Shown: positions 1-6,886 of the stretch, one piece after another
Layout of the letters: the number at the start of each line of letters is the position of its first letter
How positions within the stretch are numbered: the first letter of the stretch is position 1
Source: JBEVNX01 sp040507895
Lineage (GTDB): Bacteria; Desulfobacterota; Binatia; JACPRU01
Assembly: GCA_040507895.1 (NCBI GenBank)
Contig: JBEVNX010000124.1
Span: forward strand, 1 to 14,538
Direction of reading: 5' to 3'
DNA length: 14,538 nt
Position numbers and translations under genes: made by a program
The notes under the pieces: generated by a model
Databases searched by the model: none
What the model was told of the DNA's origin: nothing
Seen by the model: only the letters and a program-made list of their open reading frames with translations

Positions 1-348
1 CAGAAGAAGAAACCGCATCAGTTTTCGACCGTATCGTCGCTGGCTCGTGAATCCGGCCTCGACATCCTGCACTTCCGCCAGAAGCCGGAGCTGCTCCAGG
101 ACTTCTATGCCGAGTTCCCGGTCGAGATGTTGATGAAGGGCACCTACTCCCAGCTCGACGAATTCTTTAGCAAGGTCGGCAAGCTGAACCGCATCGTGAA
201 CGTGAAAGACATCAGCATGAAAACCCCGGTAGTCACGGAGGGCCGGGTGCTGCTCAGCACGAACTGCAACGCTGTCACCTTCCGCTTCCTGTCGGAAGAG
301 GAGCGCGCACGGATCGCCGCCGAGCGCGCCATGAAGGTGCGGCACTGA
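1..348 (+). CDS. pilO: Type IV pilus alignment protein PilO, C-terminal part (5' end outside window)
   Basis: The reading frame is open from the first base and ends at TGA 346-348, leaving about 115 residues. PilO is a bitopic inner-membrane protein that pairs with PilN and, with PilP, links the cytoplasmic pilus motor to the PilQ secretin. The visible part matches the PilO periplasmic ferredoxin-like domain: a stretch reading FPVEMLMKGTYSQLDEFF (family pattern: P-V-x-hydrophobic, G-[ST]-Y, hydrophobic-x-x-F), then LNRIVNVKDI, where PilO proteins usually have L-x-RIV and a strand. The transmembrane N-terminus is missing because of the window edge. The stop overlaps the proposed CTG start of pilP, and pilQ follows, so the order pilO-pilP-pilQ supports the call. 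Assignment is by motif and synteny; the family is highly divergent in sequence. Confidence 0.88.
   Translation, partial: QKKKPHQFSTVSSLARESGLDILHFRQKPELLQDFYAEFPVEMLMKGTYSQLDEFFSKVGKLNRIVNVKDISMKTPVVTEGRVLLSTNCNAVTFRFLSEEERARIAAERAMKVRH
334..339 (+). promoter_or_regulatory. Ribosome binding site supporting the CTG start of pilP
   Basis: AAGGTG, close to the AAGGAG consensus, lies 5 bases before CTG 345 and inside the last codons of pilO. Since no standard start codon exists in this frame upstream of ATG 468, this site is the main sequence support for a CTG start coupled to pilO termination. Confidence 0.5.
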
Positions 349-842
349 GCGCCAAGCGAAGCATCGTTCTGTGTGCGCTAGCAGCGCTCGCCGCCGCACA
401 GTCCACACGCGCCGCGGACGCCCCAGAGGCCGCACCGACACCCCGGCCGACGGTCGGCACCGCACCGATGCCCACCGCTGCTCCGGTTCCCGGAGCGACG
501 CCCTCAGCGGGATTGCGCGACCCGTTCCGACCGTTCACTCTCACGCTTCGGCCGAAGCCGGTCGAAACCCCACGGACGCCCCTGGAGCAATACGACGTAG
601 GAGCGCTCAAGCTCGTCGCGGTGATCTACGATACGCAGAATCCCAAAGCGATGGTCGAGGACGATACCGGCCTCGGGTTCACCGTCGGGGTCGGCACCCG
701 GATCGGCAACCAGGGTGGGGTGGTGAGGCTCATCGATCCGGAGCGAGTAGTCGTCGAAGAGGAATTTGTTGATTTTTACGGAGAAAAGAAGAAAAGCGAG
801 ATCGTACTCAGGCTCAAACCAGAAGGGGAGAAGAGGCCATGA
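345..842 (+). CDS. pilP: Type IV pilus assembly protein PilP, probable CTG start
   Basis: PilP is a periplasmic protein that connects the PilN/PilO pair to the PilQ secretin. From ATG 468 the frame gives 124 residues without an export signal. Reading upstream in frame there is no ATG, GTG or TTG back to the pilO stop, but CTG 345 gives 165 residues, close to the usual PilP length. It adds a basic start (SAKR), a hydrophobic stretch (IVLCALAALAAA) and a plausible signal peptidase I site near TRAADA. AAGGTG at 334-339 lies 5 bases before this CTG, and the CTG overlaps the pilO stop as CTGA. The mature part has a Pro/Ala-rich linker (about 27-55), RDPFRPF, then the beta domain (about 78-160) with LKLVAVIYD, AMVEDDTG and a VVEEEFVDFYGEKK end. 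Many PilPs are lipoproteins; no lipobox is visible here. The stop overlaps the pilQ start (ATGA). Function is secure; the start is inferred. Confidence 0.85.
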   Translation: MSAKRSIVLCALAALAAAQSTRAADAPEAAPTPRPTVGTAPMPTAAPVPGATPSAGLRDPFRPFTLTLRPKPVETPRTPLEQYDVGALKLVAVIYDTQNPKAMVEDDTGLGFTVGVGTRIGNQGGVVRLIDPERVVVEEEFVDFYGEKKKSEIVLRLKPEGEKRP

Positions 843-3025
843 GCGGACGGAGACCTTGGGGCGGTTACGGGTTGGCGCTCGGTCTGGTGTTGTTGGTCGC
901 GGGTTGCGCGAAGAAGGCGAGTCCGCCGCCTCCGGAGCCCGCGGTCGCCTCGGAGGCGGCCCCCGCGCCAGCGCCGCCTCCGGCCCCGGTCGCCGAAGCC
1001 GAGGACGCGGACCTTCGGGTCAAGGGAATCAAGCTCGTAGAAGACGAAGGCCAGACGGGTCTCTTCATCAAGCTCTCGCGCGTTCCCGACAAGGTCGAGC
1101 ACTTCACGCTGTCGAAGCCGAGCCGCCTGGTGATCGATGCGCACGGCCCGGTGCCGGGCGATCTGACAGCCATCGAGCGGACCGCGTCTGACGATCCGCG
1201 GGTCTCGCGAGTTCGGGCCGCCAAGCAAGACGGCAGGCTGCGGATCACCGTGGATCTGAAGGGGCCGGCTCCGAAGTACACGGTCAACGATCTCAAGACG
1301 ATGGTCGTGGCGTTCCTCGGCGAGCGCAGCGGCTCCGCGGCTCCGGCGAGATCGCAGGTTCTCTACGCGGAAGGTGGCGAGGCGATGGTTGCGCAAGGCG
1401 GCGGACCGCGGATGGAGATGGCGGGCGTCGAGCCGCCGACGCCCGACAGGCCCAGCGGTGAAGGCGGGCGCGCGACCACGCGCACCTATTCGGGTCAGAA
1501 GATCTCTCTCGACTTCAAGGACGCCGACATCCTGAACGTGCTCCGCATCCTCTCCGAGGTCGGAGGCGAGAACATCGTCGCCACGGACGACGTCAAGGGC
1601 CGCATCACCGTGCGCCTCGTCGACGTGCCGTGGGATCAGGCTCTCGACATCGTGCTCCAGGCGAATCGCCTCGATAGCGTGAAAGTCGGGAACGTGCGGC
1701 GCGTGTCCACGATTACCCGCCTGAAGGAAGAGCGCGAGGCGCAGCTCGCCGCAGAGCAGGCCGCCAAAGAGCTCGAGCCGCTCAAGACGGCCTACATTCA
1801 CGTCAACTACATGAAGGTGACCGGTAAGGAGACGCTGCCGGCTCTGACGAGCAGTGGCCAGCTCGGTGGTGGACAGCAGCAGGTCTGTCAGAACACCGCC
1901 ACGCAAAGCCAGACCGACCAAGGCGACAAGATCACGGACCAAGTGAAGGACGTGCTGTCCGAGCGCGGCAAGGTCCGGGTGGATGCCCGCAGCAACACGG
2001 TCATCGTCCGCGACATCCAGCGCGGCATCGATGCGGCGCGCGACCTGATCGCCAAGCTCGACGTGCCGACGCCGCAGGTGCTGATCGAGTCCAACATCGT
2101 CGAGGCGACGGACACCTTCGCCCGCGACCTCGGTATCCAGTGGGGCTACCAGTCGGCCTACGCCCCGCAGTTCGGCAATCAGACGGGTAAGGAGTTTCCG
2201 TCGAGCATCTTGCTCGGGGGTAACAGCCTCGGACCCAATGGGCTCAATGCCGGAGCGGCTCCATCAACCGCGGCCACCGGTTTCACGAATTCCCAAGGGG
2301 TGCCCATCATGCCGGTGCCGTTCATCGCCGATTTCCCGGCGAGCACGGTCGCCGCGGGAAGCGGCTCCACGTTCGACCTGGCTCTCGGCTCGATCGACGG
2401 CTCCAAGCAGCTCTCTGCGCGAATCACAGCTCTCGAAAACGAGGGCAAGGCCAAGGTGATCTCGCGGCCGAAGGTGACGACCGCCAACAATCAGATCGCC
2501 TGCATCGCCAGCGTGCTCATCCAGCGCGTGCGGCTGCCCAGCGCCGGAACCATCATCGGCAGCGGCGGCGGCGCGCAGGCCGTGGCGTTCCAGGACATCA
2601 CGACGGGCATCATCCTGCAAGTCGTGCCCCAGGTATCGGCCGACGGGTTCGTGCTCATGCAGCTCCGAGTCGTGTCAAGCACACCGGGTGCGACCACTCC
2701 GCCCGACAACATCCCGAGCACGATCGACCGCGAGGCGTCGACGACGGTGCTGATCAAGGGCGGCGAGACGCTGGTGCTCGGCGGCGTGTTCCGCGACAAC
2801 AGCCTCGACCAGGAGAACGGGATTCCCTGGTTCCGGAGCATCCCCGGGCTCAGCTGGCTTTTCAAACGTATGTTGCGCAACAACGTCCGAGAGGAACTGC
2901 TGATCTTTCTGACCCCGCGAGTGGTGGAAGGAGGCGGTGCGACGATTGCGACTCAGCCGACCGCGCTGCAGCTGTGGGAGCATCGCAACGAGCCTGCGGT
3001 GGAGGAAAAGAGCTGGAAGAAGTAG
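839..3025 (+). CDS. pilQ: Type IV pilus secretin PilQ, with lipoprotein-type signal
   Basis: A 728-residue outer-membrane secretin that forms the gated channel through which the type IV pilus passes. Order of parts: signal peptide ending in a lipobox (VAGC, Cys23); Pro/Ala-rich spacer (about 27-56); one AMIN domain (about 57-155, with RVPDKVEHFTLSKPSRLVID) that in this family binds peptidoglycan; linker; secretin short N domain (about 220-275, ISLDFKDADILNVLRILSE); a secretin N1-type domain (about 316-408, with VRVDARSNTVIVRDIQ) holding a Gln-rich loop; and the C-terminal secretin core (about 410-695) with VLIESNIVEA, the KVISRPKVTTANNQ segment, the GGETLVLGGVFRDN motif, and IPGLSWLFKR followed by ELLIFLTPRVV. 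ATG 839 overlaps the pilP stop and has AAGGGGAG 8 bases upstream. The predicted lipid anchor is notable, since many PilQs carry an ordinary signal peptide and depend on a separate pilotin. Confidence 0.96.
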   Translation: MSGRRPWGGYGLALGLVLLVAGCAKKASPPPPEPAVASEAAPAPAPPPAPVAEAEDADLRVKGIKLVEDEGQTGLFIKLSRVPDKVEHFTLSKPSRLVIDAHGPVPGDLTAIERTASDDPRVSRVRAAKQDGRLRITVDLKGPAPKYTVNDLKTMVVAFLGERSGSAAPARSQVLYAEGGEAMVAQGGGPRMEMAGVEPPTPDRPSGEGGRATTRTYSGQKISLDFKDADILNVLRILSEVGGENIVATDDVKGRITVRLVDVPWDQALDIVLQANRLDSVKVGNVRRVSTITRLKEEREAQLAAEQAAKELEPLKTAYIHVNYMKVTGKETLPALTSSGQLGGGQQQVCQNTATQSQTDQGDKITDQVKDVLSERGKVRVDARSNTVIVRDIQRGIDAARDLIAKLDVPTPQVLIESNIVEATDTFARDLGIQWGYQSAYAPQFGNQTGKEFPSSILLGGNSLGPNGLNAGAAPSTAATGFTNSQGVPIMPVPFIADFPASTVAAGSGSTFDLALGSIDGSKQLSARITALENEGKAKVISRPKVTTANNQIACIASVLIQRVRLPSAGTIIGSGGGAQAVAFQDITTGIILQVVPQVSADGFVLMQLRVVSSTPGATTPPDNIPSTIDREASTTVLIKGGETLVLGGVFRDNSLDQENGIPWFRSIPGLSWLFKRMLRNNVREELLIFLTPRVVEGGGATIATQPTALQLWEHRNEPAVEEKSWKK

Positions 3026-3051
3026 GCTTCCGACACGTCGGGTAGGTTCGA

Positions 3052-3085
3052 GGGGGCAGGCGGGGGCGCCTGCCCCCCCTTTTTT
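3052..3085 (+). terminator. Intrinsic terminator after pilQ
   Basis: A perfect 11-base-pair stem (GGGGGCAGGCG at 3052-3062 with CGCCTGCCCCC at 3067-3077), a GGGG loop and a run of six T at 3080-3085. It lies 26 bases after the pilQ stop and should end transcription of the pilus operon, separating it from aroC. Confidence 0.93.
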
Positions 3086-3094
3086 CGTCGGAAT

Positions 3095-3123
3095 TTGTCT
3101 TGGTCGGTCGGTTCGGGTAGACG
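3095..3123 (+). promoter_or_regulatory. Candidate promoter for aroC-aroK
   Basis: TTGTCT (3095-3100), a 17-base spacer and TAGACG (3118-3123) lie just after the pilQ terminator and before the aroC start at 3136. The -35 matches 4 of 6 and the -10 matches 3 of 6 sigma-70 consensus bases, so the match is weak. The main reason to expect a promoter here is the strong terminator directly upstream. The 5' leader would be very short. Confidence 0.3.
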
Positions 3124-3135
3124 CTAGGGTTCGCC

Positions 3136-4299
3136 ATGCTGCGCTTCTTCACCGCCGGTGAGTCGCACGGGCCGTGCCTCACGGCCATCCTCGAGGGCTG
3201 CCCAGCTGGCTTTGCGATCGACGTCGCGGCCATCAACCACGACCTGTGGCGCCGCCAGCAAGGCTACGGGCGGGGTGGGCGGATGAAGATCGAGAAGGAC
3301 GAGGTGACGATTCGGTCCGGCGTCCGCTGGGGAGAGACGCTGGGCTCCCCCGTCACTCTGGTGGTCGAGAACCGCGATTGGAAGAACTGGCAGAACAAGA
3401 TGTCGCCCGATCCCGCCGACCGTGATCCGCGCCTCGCCGTGACACGGCCGCGGCCGGGGCACGCCGACCTCACGGGCGTTCTCAAGTACAACCACGACGA
3501 CGTGCGCAACGTGCTCGAGCGGGCCAGCGCGCGTGAGACCACGGCACGCGTCGCCGTCGGGGCTTTCTGCAAGCAGCTGATCGCGCCGTTCGGGGTGCGC
3601 GTTCTGGGCTGGGTGGCAGAGATCGGCGGCATCGCGGCGGACCACTCGGAGCTGTCGCCTCTGGAGATCTTCGAGCGGGCGGAAAGCTCCACGGTGCGCA
3701 TGGCGGACGCGCGCGCCGAAGAGCGCATCGTTGCCGCGATCGACCAGTGCAAGGAGCGCGGCGACACGCTCGGTGGCGTGGTCGAGGTGGTGGCGACCGG
3801 CCTCCCTCCGGGGCTCGGCAGTCACGCGCACTACGACCGCAAGATCGACGGACGCCTCGGCGGAGCGCTGCTCAGCCTACAATCGGCCAAAGGGGTCGAA
3901 GTCGGCCTCGGCTTCCGCATGGCGCGGTTGGCGGGCTCGCAGGTGCACGACGAGATCTTCTTCGACGAGGCGAGCAAGGCGTTCGTACGCCGCTCCAACA
4001 ACGCCGGCGGAACCGAAGGCGGCATGACGAGCGGCGCTGCGCTCACTGTCCGCGTGGCGTTCAAGCCGCTCTCCACGCTGATGAGCCCGCTCCATTCGGT
4101 GGACCTTCGCTCGAAGACCGAGACCATGGCGACCATCGAACGATCGGACGTCTGCGCGATCCCGGCAGCCGCCGTCATCGCCGAGGGCGTCGTCGCGTTC
4201 GAGATTGCCCGCGCGTTCCTCGAGAAGTTCGGCGGCGACTCGCTGGTCGAGATCCGGCGCAATTTCGAGGGCTACCTCGAGCAAGTTCGCTCCTACTGA
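3136..4299 (+). CDS. aroC: Chorismate synthase
   Basis: Chorismate synthase (EC 4.2.3.5) converts 5-enolpyruvylshikimate-3-phosphate to chorismate, the last shikimate-pathway step, using reduced FMN in the cytoplasm. The 387-residue protein has all family signatures: GESHGP at 8-13 (His11), GYGRGGRM at 43-50, RPGHADL with His109, RASARETTARVA at 129-140, RRSNNAGGTEGGMTSG at 285-300 and RSDVCAIPAAAVIAEG near 336-351. Length and the MLRFFTAGESHGP start resemble the longer form typified by Bacillus rather than the roughly 360-residue enterobacterial form. ATG 3136 is chosen because it gives the canonical N-terminus. aroK begins 3 bases after the stop, so the two are almost certainly co-transcribed. 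Confidence 0.98.
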   Translation: MLRFFTAGESHGPCLTAILEGCPAGFAIDVAAINHDLWRRQQGYGRGGRMKIEKDEVTIRSGVRWGETLGSPVTLVVENRDWKNWQNKMSPDPADRDPRLAVTRPRPGHADLTGVLKYNHDDVRNVLERASARETTARVAVGAFCKQLIAPFGVRVLGWVAEIGGIAADHSELSPLEIFERAESSTVRMADARAEERIVAAIDQCKERGDTLGGVVEVVATGLPPGLGSHAHYDRKIDGRLGGALLSLQSAKGVEVGLGFRMARLAGSQVHDEIFFDEASKAFVRRSNNAGGTEGGMTSGAALTVRVAFKPLSTLMSPLHSVDLRSKTETMATIERSDVCAIPAAAVIAEGVVAFEIARAFLEKFGGDSLVEIRRNFEGYLEQVRSY

Positions 4300-4302
4300 C
4301 CG

Positions 4303-4839
4303 GTGCGCAGCGTCTTCCTCACGGGATTCATGGGCTCGGGGAAGACGGCGGTCGGCGCCGCGCTCGCGAGGCTCCTCGGCCGTCGCTTCGTCGACCTCGA
4401 CGAGGAGATCGAACGGACGTCCGGCCTGACCGTCGCGGCGATCTTCGCTCGATTCGGCGAGCCCGAGTTCCGCAGGCGCGAAAGCCAGACGCTGGCGAGC
4501 CTCGGCACCCTCGACGGTGCAATCGTTTCCACCGGAGGCGGCACGGTGGTCGATGCGCGCAATCGCGCCTCGATGCGTGCCGCCGGGTGGATCGTCTGCC
4601 TGACCGCCGACGCCGATACCCTCCTCGCGCGAGTGGGCGGCGGCGACGACCGTCCCTTGCTCGCGGCCACGTCGGACCGAGCGGCGAAGGTCCGGGAGCT
4701 GTTGGCGGAGCGTGCCGAGCCCTATGCCGACGCGGATTGGACGATCGACACCTCCGGCAAGACGGTGGAGGAGGTGAGCCGCAAGATCGCCGAGTGGCTG
4801 CGTACCCAGGCGGCAGCCACTCGCACCTCGGGGCGATAG
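4303..4839 (+). CDS. aroK: Shikimate kinase
   Basis: Shikimate kinase (EC 2.7.1.71) phosphorylates shikimate with ATP, the fifth pathway step. The 178-residue length is normal. Visible motifs: Walker A GFMGSGKT at 8-15, DLDEEIE at 31-37 (Asp33 is the shikimate-binding Asp), FGEPEFRRRE at 51-60 with the substrate-binding Arg, GGG at 78-80 and a lid Arg in RPLL near 117. The start is GTG 4303, giving MRSVFLTGFMGSGKT directly; there is no room for a longer start because aroC ends at 4299. The stop lies 8 bases from the stop of the convergent minus-strand gene at 4848, with no obvious terminator between them. aroK versus aroL cannot be told apart by motif; aroK is preferred because of its neighbours. 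Confidence 0.96.
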   Translation: MRSVFLTGFMGSGKTAVGAALARLLGRRFVDLDEEIERTSGLTVAAIFARFGEPEFRRRESQTLASLGTLDGAIVSTGGGTVVDARNRASMRAAGWIVCLTADADTLLARVGGGDDRPLLAATSDRAAKVRELLAERAEPYADADWTIDTSGKTVEEVSRKIAEWLRTQAAATRTSGR

Positions 4840-4847
4840 CTTGCCAC

Positions 4848-5432
4848 TCAAAGCGGCATGCCTAGGAGCTCCCCGACCGTCTCTGCGGTCAAAGCCGCGG
4901 CGATGCGCGCACTCCATCGCGTTTGCTCGCTGAGACTTCTGCCGTGGTCGGTCTCTCGATCGTATGCCTCGCTCGAGCGCGCAGCCCTCTCCGTGTGCTT
5001 GGCGACGCAGTCTTCCACGGCACGCGACAGGTCGCTTGCGGATGAAGCGGTGATCGACGCGAGCTCGCGCCCGAGGGCCCGCGCCGCGAGCACCACGATG
5101 TCGTAGTGGCCCTGCTCGTGTCGAAGCAGCGCCGCGGAGCGCTGGGCCGATCGGCGGACCCTCGTTCGGGCGGGCTCGGGCGCTACGGTGATCGTGAACG
5201 CGGGCAAGCGGTACACACCGTCGGCGCTCTCCATGCGCAGCGGCCGGGGGAAGGATATCTCCGCCGCGATGTGCGCGTCCTCCGACTCGGCGAGCGACTC
5301 GACGCTTCGGAACGCCGACCACGTGAGCACCGGGGGATCGGCGCGCACGGTGATCTCGGCGCCCGCGACGACCGAGGCGCAGAGCCACGCGGACGCGTAG
5401 AACAGCGCGATCGACCGGCGGGCGTGGCTCAC
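4848..5432 (-). CDS. Exported DUF922-type putative zinc-dependent protease
   Basis: From GTG 5432 the protein has 194 residues: a signal peptide (SHARRSIALFYASAWLCASVVAGA, about 1-25) and an extracytoplasmic domain. LLRHEQGHYDIVVLAARAL holds a zincin HEXXH motif (HEQGH at 105-109), followed about 50 residues later by AYDRETDHGRS (157-166) and a Q-x2-W near the end. This set (HEQGH, then YDxETxHG, then QxxW) is the pattern I associate with the DUF922 family, annotated as putative Zn-dependent proteases; substrate unknown. The start is uncertain: the frame stays open to 5693, with alternative starts at GTG 5450 and ATG 5558. The ATG version adds an N-terminal stretch with four cysteines spaced CX3C and CX2C. 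No candidate has a clear ribosome binding site; the GTG is preferred because it places the signal peptide at the N-terminus. The gene sits between aroK and the L,D-transpeptidase on the opposite strand. Confidence 0.78.
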   Translation of the reverse strand: MSHARRSIALFYASAWLCASVVAGAEITVRADPPVLTWSAFRSVESLAESEDAHIAAEISFPRPLRMESADGVYRLPAFTITVAPEPARTRVRRSAQRSAALLRHEQGHYDIVVLAARALGRELASITASSASDLSRAVEDCVAKHTERAARSSEAYDRETDHGRSLSEQTRWSARIAAALTAETVGELLGMPL

Positions 5433-5601
5433 GGCCTGTGATTTCTGCACGAACGCCGGCGAGATTGCGACGGCCGCACGGCAGTCCTTACACGGCTTGG
5501 TTTGCGAGCGCCGCCGGATTCGGCCATGATCGCAGTATCCGGGGCATTGCAGCGCCATCGGGTCGCCCGAGTGGTTCCGTGAGCTCCGTGGGCTACCCTC
5601 G
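5433..5601. promoter_or_regulatory. Divergent intergenic region, presumed to hold two promoters
   Basis: These 169 bases separate the start of the minus-strand DUF922 gene from the plus-strand L,D-transpeptidase gene, so promoters for both are expected here. The only plus-strand candidate seen is TTGCGA (5502-5507), 17 bases, CATGAT (5525-5530), with 4 of 6 matches in each box; this is not strong in GC-rich DNA. The region shrinks to about 40 bases if the DUF922 gene starts at ATG 5558. Confidence 0.25.
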
Positions 5602-6855
5602 ATGAAGCAGGAACCGCTCTTTCTCGTCGCAGCCTTCACGATCGCAACCCTGTCCGCGTGTGGCGCATCGGCGAAACCGCCGATCGAGCGCAAGCCGGAT
5701 CTCCCTCCGCACGCGGTCGTAGTCGAGCACGGCTTGTGGACCTGTGAGCGCGGCTACTTGCTGCGAAATCGCGCGTGCGTTCCTGAAGCCGAGGCCGCAC
5801 GGGACTCGAAGGTCGAGGTTTACGACGGGCCGGCGCCGCCGCTCGTCGATCTGGAGGCTCCGCCGAGCCGGGAAGAGCGTTTGAGCGCGATGCCGGGGTT
5901 CCAATGGGACGAGGCCGACTTCCTACCGAGGCCCGTGGTGGCGCACCCGTTCTCGGTCGATCCGGCCGACCCCGCCACGGTGATCGGCGAGCCCACGTCG
6001 TACGTGGTTCCACCAAAGCAGACTCTCTATGAGGCCGCCCGCCACCTCGGCCTCGGGATCAATCAGGTGGCGCTGGCGCTTCCCGATCTCGACCTGCTCG
6101 CGCCGCCCATCGGCCAAGATCTCGATTTCCCGACGTGGTGGGTGCTCCCGGAGGCCGACCCTCAGGGTCTGGTGATCAACGTTCCGGAGATGCGCATCTA
6201 CTACTTCCCCCCATCGATCCCCGGGAGGGTGATCACCTATCCCGTCGGACTCGGACGCATCGACTGGCGAACGCCGATCGAGCGCTTCAAGGTCGTGGAC
6301 AAGGCCGTAGATCCGCCGTGGATCATTCCGGCGAGCATCCAGGAGGAGCACGTCCGCGAGCGCGGCGACGCGCGCACCATGATTCCCGGTGGCGATCCGG
6401 AGAATCCTCTCGGACACTACCGCCTGCGCCTCGACCTCCCGCTCTACGGCATCCACGGCACCAACATCCCGTGGGGTATCGGCATGCAGGTGACGCACGG
6501 CTGCGTGCGGCTTTATCCGGAGGACATCGAGCTCTTGTTTGCGATGGTGCCGCTGGGCACCCCAGGCGAGTTCGTCTATCAGCCGGTGAAGCTCGGCGCG
6601 CGCGGCGGCGAGATCTACGTCGAGGTGCATCCCGACGTCTACCAGACGGGGCTCAACTACGTGGCGGAGGCGATGCGGCTGCTCGGCGCCAAAGGCTGGT
6701 CGAAGGCGGTCGACTGGGATCTGTTGAACACGGCGCTCGTCGAGCAGCGCGCCGAGCCGACGCGGATCTCGGATGGCTCCGCGCCGCTCCGCGGAGGGCG
6801 CGCGCCGCGGATCGAGGCGCGGGGCGAAGCGGCCGCGTCGCTGCCCCCGTCGTGA
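5602..6855 (+). CDS. L,D-transpeptidase (YkuD family) lipoprotein
   Basis: A 417-residue envelope enzyme of the YkuD/ErfK type, which forms 3-3 peptidoglycan crosslinks or attaches outer-membrane lipoproteins to peptidoglycan. The signal peptide ends in a lipobox (LSAC, Cys20). Next comes a segment with Cys48 and Cys59 (a possible disulfide), then a LysM-like segment (about 134-182, YVVPPKQTLYEAARHLGLG) and the catalytic domain (about 188-325): LYGIHGTNIP with His285, then MQVTHGCVRLYPEDI with His299 and nucleophile Cys301. The family pattern is HGxx...[ST]HGC[IV]R, so the active site is intact. A tail of about 90 residues follows, including a low-complexity Arg/Ala end. ATG 5602 gives the signal peptide; its ribosome binding site is weak. 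aroB follows after 31 bases on the same strand, probably in the same transcript. Which Ldt activity it has cannot be told from sequence. Confidence 0.93.
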   Translation: MKQEPLFLVAAFTIATLSACGASAKPPIERKPDLPPHAVVVEHGLWTCERGYLLRNRACVPEAEAARDSKVEVYDGPAPPLVDLEAPPSREERLSAMPGFQWDEADFLPRPVVAHPFSVDPADPATVIGEPTSYVVPPKQTLYEAARHLGLGINQVALALPDLDLLAPPIGQDLDFPTWWVLPEADPQGLVINVPEMRIYYFPPSIPGRVITYPVGLGRIDWRTPIERFKVVDKAVDPPWIIPASIQEEHVRERGDARTMIPGGDPENPLGHYRLRLDLPLYGIHGTNIPWGIGMQVTHGCVRLYPEDIELLFAMVPLGTPGEFVYQPVKLGARGGEIYVEVHPDVYQTGLNYVAEAMRLLGAKGWSKAVDWDLLNTALVEQRAEPTRISDGSAPLRGGRAPRIEARGEAAASLPPS

Positions 6856-6886
6856 GCGGCGCCGCGGCGAAGGCGAGAGGCGTGTG

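Noticed and set aside
776..1942. Long minus-strand open frame (388 codons) opposite pilQ
   Set aside because: It lies antisense to a clear secretin, has no recognisable motif and is Arg/Leu/His-rich, as expected for a shadow frame in GC-rich DNA.
3877..5388. Minus-strand open frame of 503 codons opposite aroC and aroK
   Set aside because: It spans three real genes on both strands, is extremely Arg-rich and has no domain; shadow of the GC-rich coding frames.
6490..6510. THGC instead of the common SHGC in the L,D-transpeptidase active site
   Set aside because: Thr is an accepted alternative in the YkuD family pattern, and the catalytic His and Cys are intact, so this is not a defect.
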